From Bacillus pumilus (GTDB lineage: Bacteria > Bacillota > Bacilli > Bacillales > Bacillaceae), in the NCBI RefSeq assembly GCF_002744245.1, contig NZ_NKHG01000108.1, forward strand, positions 1 to 47,269: DNA of 47,269 nt, read 5' to 3'. Shown piece after piece: positions 43,087-47,269 of the stretch. Every line of letters begins with the position of its first letter. Within the stretch, counting starts at the first letter, position 1. A program made the translations under genes and the position numbers. A model generated the notes under the pieces. It saw only the letters and a program-made list of their open reading frames with translations. It was not told the DNA's origin and searched no databases.

Positions 43087-43110
43087 AACTCGGTATATAT
43101 ATACCGAGTT
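43087..43110. terminator. fhuBGC terminator
   Basis: A perfect 24-bp palindrome (arms AACTCGGTATAT) that on the minus strand is followed by TTTTTG, 13 bp after the fhuC stop. Confidence 0.85.
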
Positions 43111-43123
43111 CCATGTACAGCTT

Positions 43124-43939
43124 TTATCCATTCACAGCTTCTAGCTTTCTTTCATGATTCATTAAATCATATGTTAAACAGATCGGCTTATTTGTTCTAG
43201 GGTCAAGGACAATTTCTGCATCAATGTGGAACACCTGACCGAGTACCTCTTTTGTCATGACTTCATGAGGCGTACCATCTTTAATGACTTTTCCTTGATT
43301 GAGTGCAATCATGTAGTGTGAGAAACGGGCTGCATGATTCAGATCATGAATCACCATCAGCACGGTTCGTCCCTGCTCCCGGTTTAATCGTTCTAATAGC
43401 TGCAGAATATCAAGCTGATGAGCAAGATCCAAATACGTCGTAGGTTCGTCCAGTAGCAGCAGCTCTGTTTCCTGGGCGAGTGCCATCGCAATCCATACAC
43501 GCTGACGCTGTCCACCGGAGAGTGCTTCAATTGGCCGGTCATGAAAAGCGATCATTCCAGTTTCCTCAAGCGCCCACCTAATGATTCGTTTATCTTCATT
43601 CGATAAACGCCCAAATCCATTTTGATGCGGGAAACGGCCATATGAGACAAGCTCATAGACTGTCAGCCCGCTTGGTGCTTCAGGTGTCTGTGGTAAGATC
43701 GCCATTTGTTTTGAGATCTCTTTTGTTGGCGTTTGATGAATGGCCTGACCGTTTAAGTAAACTGCTCCTTGATGGGATTTCATAATACGGGACATTGTTT
43801 TTAAAATGGTTGATTTCCCGCACCCATTCGGTCCAATCAAAGTCGTCACCTTGCCTTTTGGGATACTGATATTTAAATCGTCTACAATCAAACGATCATG
43901 ATAGCCGATGCAAAGCTTTTCTGTTTCGAGCGATTTCAT
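43124..43939 (-). CDS. fhuC: Ferric hydroxamate transporter ATPase FhuC
   Basis: A 271-residue ABC ATPase with Walker A GPNGCGKST, signature LSGGQRQRV, Walker B LLLDEPTT and VIHDLNHAAR. It powers ferric hydroxamate import through FhuBG. It closely resembles yusV near the start of the window, a paralogue of the same class. AGGAGAG lies before the ATG. Last gene of the Fur-controlled fhuBGC unit, 21 bp after fhuG. Confidence 0.9.
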   Translation of the reverse strand: MKSLETEKLCIGYHDRLIVDDLNISIPKGKVTTLIGPNGCGKSTILKTMSRIMKSHQGAVYLNGQAIHQTPTKEISKQMAILPQTPEAPSGLTVYELVSYGRFPHQNGFGRLSNEDKRIIRWALEETGMIAFHDRPIEALSGGQRQRVWIAMALAQETELLLLDEPTTYLDLAHQLDILQLLERLNREQGRTVLMVIHDLNHAARFSHYMIALNQGKVIKDGTPHEVMTKEVLGQVFHIDAEIVLDPRTNKPICLTYDLMNHERKLEAVNG

Positions 43940-43960
43940 ATGTTATTCTCTCCTTCCTCA

Positions 43961-44983
43961 TTAGTTCGTTTTCATCAATAAGTAAATGAAGTAAGGTGCA
44001 CCTAAAGCAGAAACGACCAGCCCAACTGGCACTTCAGATGGTGCAAGGATGACGCGCCCAAGCGTATCTGCCAATAATAATAGCAGTGCGCCAATCATAG
44101 CGGAGGCAGGTATCATTCCTTGATGCTTTGGTCCAACAAGCTTTCTCGCCAAGTGCGGTGCAGCTAACCCTAGGAAAGAGATACTTCCTGCAACAGCGAC
44201 ACTTGCACCAGCTAATGCCACAGCGATTAGCATGAGAAAGCTTCTTTCTTTATGAACTGAAATCCCTAAACCATAGGACAGTTGATCACCCAAATTCATG
44301 ATATTTAAGTAGCGTGCTCTTACAACCGCTAACACGAGGAAAATCAGCATCCATGGAAGAACGGACAGAACATACGTCCAGCTTGAGCCCCAAATACTTC
44401 CGGATAGCCAAACAATGGCTTGGTTAAAATCATTTGGGCTCATTTTTAATTGAATCACCACAATTGCTGCTGAAAATGCCGCATTCACACCAATACCGGT
44501 TAAGATCAATCGAACAGGTGTGATACCTTTTTTCCACGCTAACACATAGATGAGAAATGCAGCAAAGCCTGCACCTGCGAAAGCGAAGAGCGGCAGTACA
44601 AAGATCGTAAAATCACCTAAATTCGACATAGAGCCTTGGAATGCAAAGATAAACAAAACAACTGCGAAGCCCGCGCCTGCATTGACACCAAGAATGCCGG
44701 GATCGGCTAATCCGTTTTGAGAAACACCCTGCCAGATGGCACCTGATACAGCGATAGAAGCGCCAACAAGTAAAGCGATGACCATTCTTGGAAGCCTGAA
44801 TTCGAATAATACAAGCTGATCCATTTCACTTCCGAATCCAAAAAACGTTTTCAATGTATCCATCGGAGAAATGCGAATTTCTCCAGTATTTAAACTAATA
44901 AGGAACACAGCTACGATCGCCAAAAAAATCATGAGCATGGTTCGTTTGTATTTCTTTTTCTTTGCCTGTTGCACCATTTCCAT
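43961..44983 (-). CDS. fhuG: Ferric hydroxamate permease FhuG
   Basis: A 340-residue FecCD-family permease with about ten helices. FRLPRMVIALLVGASIAVSGAIWQG and GSISFLGLAAPHLARKLVG are the conserved blocks. It forms the membrane channel with FhuB. The ATG directly follows the fhuB stop, and its ribosome site lies inside the fhuB end. Confidence 0.9.
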   Translation of the reverse strand: MEMVQQAKKKKYKRTMLMIFLAIVAVFLISLNTGEIRISPMDTLKTFFGFGSEMDQLVLFEFRLPRMVIALLVGASIAVSGAIWQGVSQNGLADPGILGVNAGAGFAVVLFIFAFQGSMSNLGDFTIFVLPLFAFAGAGFAAFLIYVLAWKKGITPVRLILTGIGVNAAFSAAIVVIQLKMSPNDFNQAIVWLSGSIWGSSWTYVLSVLPWMLIFLVLAVVRARYLNIMNLGDQLSYGLGISVHKERSFLMLIAVALAGASVAVAGSISFLGLAAPHLARKLVGPKHQGMIPASAMIGALLLLLADTLGRVILAPSEVPVGLVVSALGAPYFIYLLMKTN

Positions 44984-46057
44984 CTAAATTCCGCTCCTTT
45001 CACGTCTAGCTAAATAAAGGAAGAAAGGAACGCCTATAATCGCAGTAATGGCACCAACTGGCGTTTCAAATGGGGCATTGACCAGCCTTGCAGCAATGTC
45101 TGCATAGATTAACAAAATGGCCCCTAAAATAGCTGAGCATGGGATAATCCATCGATAGTCAACTCCGACCAAGAAGCGAGTGACATGAGGAATGACAAGC
45201 CCGATAAAGCCAATAGAACCTGCAACTGACACGGCAGCACCTGTTAAAAGGATCACGACCACTATTCCAAGTACCTTAACCGTTCTCGTGTACTGTCCAA
45301 GTCCTTTTGCCAATTCATCACCCAAACTGAGAACAGTGATCGATCGGGCAAGGATCATAGCGATCAAGAGCCCTGCAATGGCAACTGGAATGATGATTTT
45401 AATATTGCTCCAATTCACACCAGCCACGCCGCCAGCATACCAAAAGCTCATGTCTTGAGCGACGTCAAATCGGATGGCAATCGCTGAGGAAATGGAGCTT
45501 AAAAGTGCTCCAACAGCCGTACCAGCTAGTGCCAACTTCACTGGAGTCAGCCCTCCTTTTGAAAGAGTTCCGACACCAAAAACGATAGAGGCACCCAGTG
45601 CCGCACCAACAAATGACCAAAGAATTAATGTAAAAGAAGATTGACCTGGGAAAAAAGCAAATGCAATGGCAATCGCAAATGCAGAGCCATTTGTCACTCC
45701 CATAATCTCAGGAGACGCAAGCGCATTTCTTGTCATGCCTTGCATAATGGCACCTGATACAGCTAAAAAGGCACCTACTAGTGCTGCCCCAACTGTACGC
45801 GGCAACCTTAATTCTCGTATAATTTGATGAGACGTTTGTTGTGGATCAAAATGAAAGACGGCTTCCCATACAGTGTGTAAATGAATATTTGCCGCTCCTA
45901 ATGATACCGATAAAAAAAGACCAAATGCTAAAGCGATCATTCCTATAATGACAACAGCTGCTGTGCCAAAGGGCTTCGTGACAATATCGATTGCATCGTC
46001 TTTGGGTGACAGCTGTTTATTCGATTGTGAGCCCAAAACCAGTCTCTTCCTTTCCAT
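44984..46057 (-). CDS. fhuB: Ferric hydroxamate permease FhuB
   Basis: A 357-residue FecCD-family permease, with LRLPRTVGAALVGAFLAVSGAIMQG and GSIGFIGLVIPHVTRFLVG. The N-terminal 30 residues are polar and cytoplasmic. First gene of fhuBGC, directly behind a perfect Fur box and divergent from fhuD. The assignment to hydroxamate uptake rests on the fhuD partner and gene order. Confidence 0.9.
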   Translation of the reverse strand: MERKRLVLGSQSNKQLSPKDDAIDIVTKPFGTAAVVIIGMIALAFGLFLSVSLGAANIHLHTVWEAVFHFDPQQTSHQIIRELRLPRTVGAALVGAFLAVSGAIMQGMTRNALASPEIMGVTNGSAFAIAIAFAFFPGQSSFTLILWSFVGAALGASIVFGVGTLSKGGLTPVKLALAGTAVGALLSSISSAIAIRFDVAQDMSFWYAGGVAGVNWSNIKIIIPVAIAGLLIAMILARSITVLSLGDELAKGLGQYTRTVKVLGIVVVILLTGAAVSVAGSIGFIGLVIPHVTRFLVGVDYRWIIPCSAILGAILLIYADIAARLVNAPFETPVGAITAIIGVPFFLYLARRERSGI

Positions 46058-46077
46058 TCATGTCTATTCCTCATTAG

Positions 46078-46092
46078 TGATAATGATTATCA
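46078..46092. promoter_or_regulatory. Fur box of fhuBGC
   Basis: TGATAATGATTATCA is a perfect 7-1-7 Fur palindrome, 20 bp before fhuB. On the minus strand an extended -10 (TGATATACT, hexamer 46105-46110) lies just upstream, so Fur would cover the transcription start. Confidence 0.9.
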
Positions 46093-46252
46093 ATATCGAA
46101 GTCTAGTATATCACTTTCTTTTCTTTTTGAAATCATTGTTCTGATCATTTTCTTTATTTTCATCAAAAAAACGGGGAATTTCACCTTTTTCATTTAGGTC
46201 CTAAAATAGCCGGTGCATTTTTTCTCTCATCATGTTACGATATAGTTGAAAT

Positions 46253-46267
46253 TGAGAATCATTATCA
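46253..46267. promoter_or_regulatory. Fur box of fhuD
   Basis: TGAGAATCATTATCA matches the 7-1-7 Fur consensus with one mismatch. It lies 27 bp before fhuD, just after a TATAGT (46241-46246). The 46093-46252 interval between the two boxes is AT-rich, with no gene seen. Confidence 0.85.
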
Positions 46268-46294
46268 TTAATAATCGAATAGGAGAGAACTTTT

Positions 46295-47230
46295 GTGAAA
46301 AAACGAACTGGATTTCTGATGATTTCCTTAACCATTCTCATGCTCTATACAGCTGCTTGCGGCAGCACTTCAAATAAAGAATCTGGAACCAAAAAGAATG
46401 ACACGATCACCTATCAAGATGTAAAGGGTGAGGTCAAACTCCCGAAAGACCCAAAACGAATTGTTCTACTTGCAGAAAGCTACTACGGGGACCTGATTAC
46501 ACTTGGTAAAATGCCCATTGCTGCAACTGCGCCCATCTTTAAAAACCCTTTCTATAAAGGAAAAACGGATGGGGTCAAAAATCTTGGAACGACTCCCTCT
46601 GTCGAAAAAGTCGCAGCTTTGAAGCCAGATATGATTATTGCCTGGGGAGAAGATGAGAAATTTGCTCAATACAAAAAAATGGCTCCAACCGTTGCGATTA
46701 AATACAATCAATATTCTTTTAAAGATCAACTAAAAGAGTTCGGTAAAATGACAAGCACATCGGAAAAGGCAGCAGATTGGATAACGAAATGGGATGCCAA
46801 AATTGCTGAAGTGAAACCAAAAGTAACAAAAGCCGTAGGAAACAAAACGGTTTCTATCGTATCACCATTTGATAAAGGCATTTATATCTTCGGAAACACC
46901 TTTGCACGTGGGGGTGAAATTATTTATGACGAGTTGAAATTAAAAGCACCGAAGGCAGTCAAAAAAGAAGCTATTGATAGCGGTGTCGGCTATGCAAACA
47001 TTTCTCTTGAGAAACTTCCAGAGTACGCAGGTGATTATATTTTCACGAGTCCGTGGAGCGGCTCAAAAAGTAATGGAGATCAAGTGTATAAAAGCAGCAT
47101 TTGGACATCACTTCCTGCTGTTCAAAATAAACGTGTATTCGAAACAGATCCGGTCGGTTACTTCTTTAATGACCCTGTTTCACTAGAGGGCCAGCTAGAA
47201 TTTATTGTAGACCGATTAACTTCATCATAA
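46295..47230 (+). CDS. fhuD: Ferric hydroxamate-binding lipoprotein FhuD
   Basis: A 311-residue siderophore-binding lipoprotein, with lipobox YTAAC (Cys22). The mature domain starts with the DVKGEVKLPKDPKRIVLLAESYYGDLITLG segment typical of FhuD, and ends DPVSLEGQLEFIVDRL. It captures ferric hydroxamates (for example ferrichrome) outside the membrane and passes them to FhuBG. GTG start after AGGAGAG. Divergent from fhuBGC and separately Fur-regulated, as in B. subtilis. Confidence 0.92.
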   Translation: MKKRTGFLMISLTILMLYTAACGSTSNKESGTKKNDTITYQDVKGEVKLPKDPKRIVLLAESYYGDLITLGKMPIAATAPIFKNPFYKGKTDGVKNLGTTPSVEKVAALKPDMIIAWGEDEKFAQYKKMAPTVAIKYNQYSFKDQLKEFGKMTSTSEKAADWITKWDAKIAEVKPKVTKAVGNKTVSIVSPFDKGIYIFGNTFARGGEIIYDELKLKAPKAVKKEAIDSGVGYANISLEKLPEYAGDYIFTSPWSGSKSNGDQVYKSSIWTSLPAVQNKRVFETDPVGYFFNDPVSLEGQLEFIVDRLTSS

Positions 47231-47254
47231 AAAAACTCTCCAATTTTGGAGAAA
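47231..47254. terminator. Hairpin after fhuD
   Basis: TCTCC-AATTTT-GGAGA follows the fhuD stop. The T-run is on the minus strand (TTTTTTT after the stem), so it serves a convergent gene outside the window at least as well as fhuD. Confidence 0.55.
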
Positions 47255-47269
47255 CGTCCAGATTGTTGA

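Noticed and set aside
43087-43110. Operator for YvrH from the perfect palindrome
   Set aside because: It lies directly after the fhuC stop and is followed by a T-run on the minus strand, so it is a terminator.

Overview
The window is a stretch of low-GC Firmicute chromosome, almost certainly from the Bacillus pumilus group. Gene content and order follow the Bacillus subtilis yus-yvr segment (yusU-yusV-yusW, yusZ, htrB-cssRS, yuxN, fumC, gerA, lia, btu, yvrGH, fhu). There are also clear differences from B. subtilis: no mrgA or yusX, and two extra sugar-acid catabolic regions. No rRNA, tRNA, CRISPR or prophage was seen. Comparisons with B. subtilis are from memory, not from an alignment.

Region by region. 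(1) 1-4.2 kb: YusU, the siderophore-uptake ATPase YusV behind a Fur-like box, lipoprotein YusW, the dehydrogenase YusZ and the HtrB quality-control protease. (2) 4.4-6.5 kb: the secretion-stress two-component system CssRS, with CssR-type octamers in its promoter. (3) 6.5-9.9 kb: TetR regulator YuxN, fumarase FumC and three small unknown genes. (4) 10-14 kb: the gerA germinant-receptor operon plus a small membrane protein. (5) 14-18.7 kb: the lia cell-envelope stress locus (liaIHGFSR), in which liaS carries an apparent one-base deletion. (6) 18.8-33.2 kb: the cobalamin genes, split in two. btuR (yvqK) lies at 18.8-19.3 kb and btuFCD (yvrCBA) at 30-33.2 kb, with about 10.6 kb of accessory genes between them.

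The accessory block holds an SDR dehydrogenase (+), a decayed IS3-type transposase, and two minus-strand transcription units. The upstream unit encodes a DapA-family aldolase, an iron-type alcohol dehydrogenase, a sodium:solute symporter and a cytoplasmic sialidase-fold (Asp-box) protein. The downstream unit encodes a PrpR-like regulator without the sigma-54-contact loop, a four-carbon acid-sugar kinase and a PdxA2-type dehydrogenase. Cre-like sites near the promoters point to CcpA control. Together they look like import, processing, aldol cleavage and C4-acid catabolism of an unidentified acidic sugar. This is the most novel part of the window.

(7) 33.4-40.4 kb: a galacturonate operon (uxaC - LacI regulator - uxaB - uxaA - GH28 polygalacturonase) behind a promoter with two operator-like palindromes 21 bp apart. 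(8) 40.5-43 kb: the YvrG/YvrH two-component system. (9) 43-47.2 kb: divergent fhuBGC and fhuD for hydroxamate siderophore uptake, each behind a Fur box. The accessory block and the uxa operon suggest a plant-associated, pectin-using lifestyle added to an otherwise conserved Bacillus backbone.
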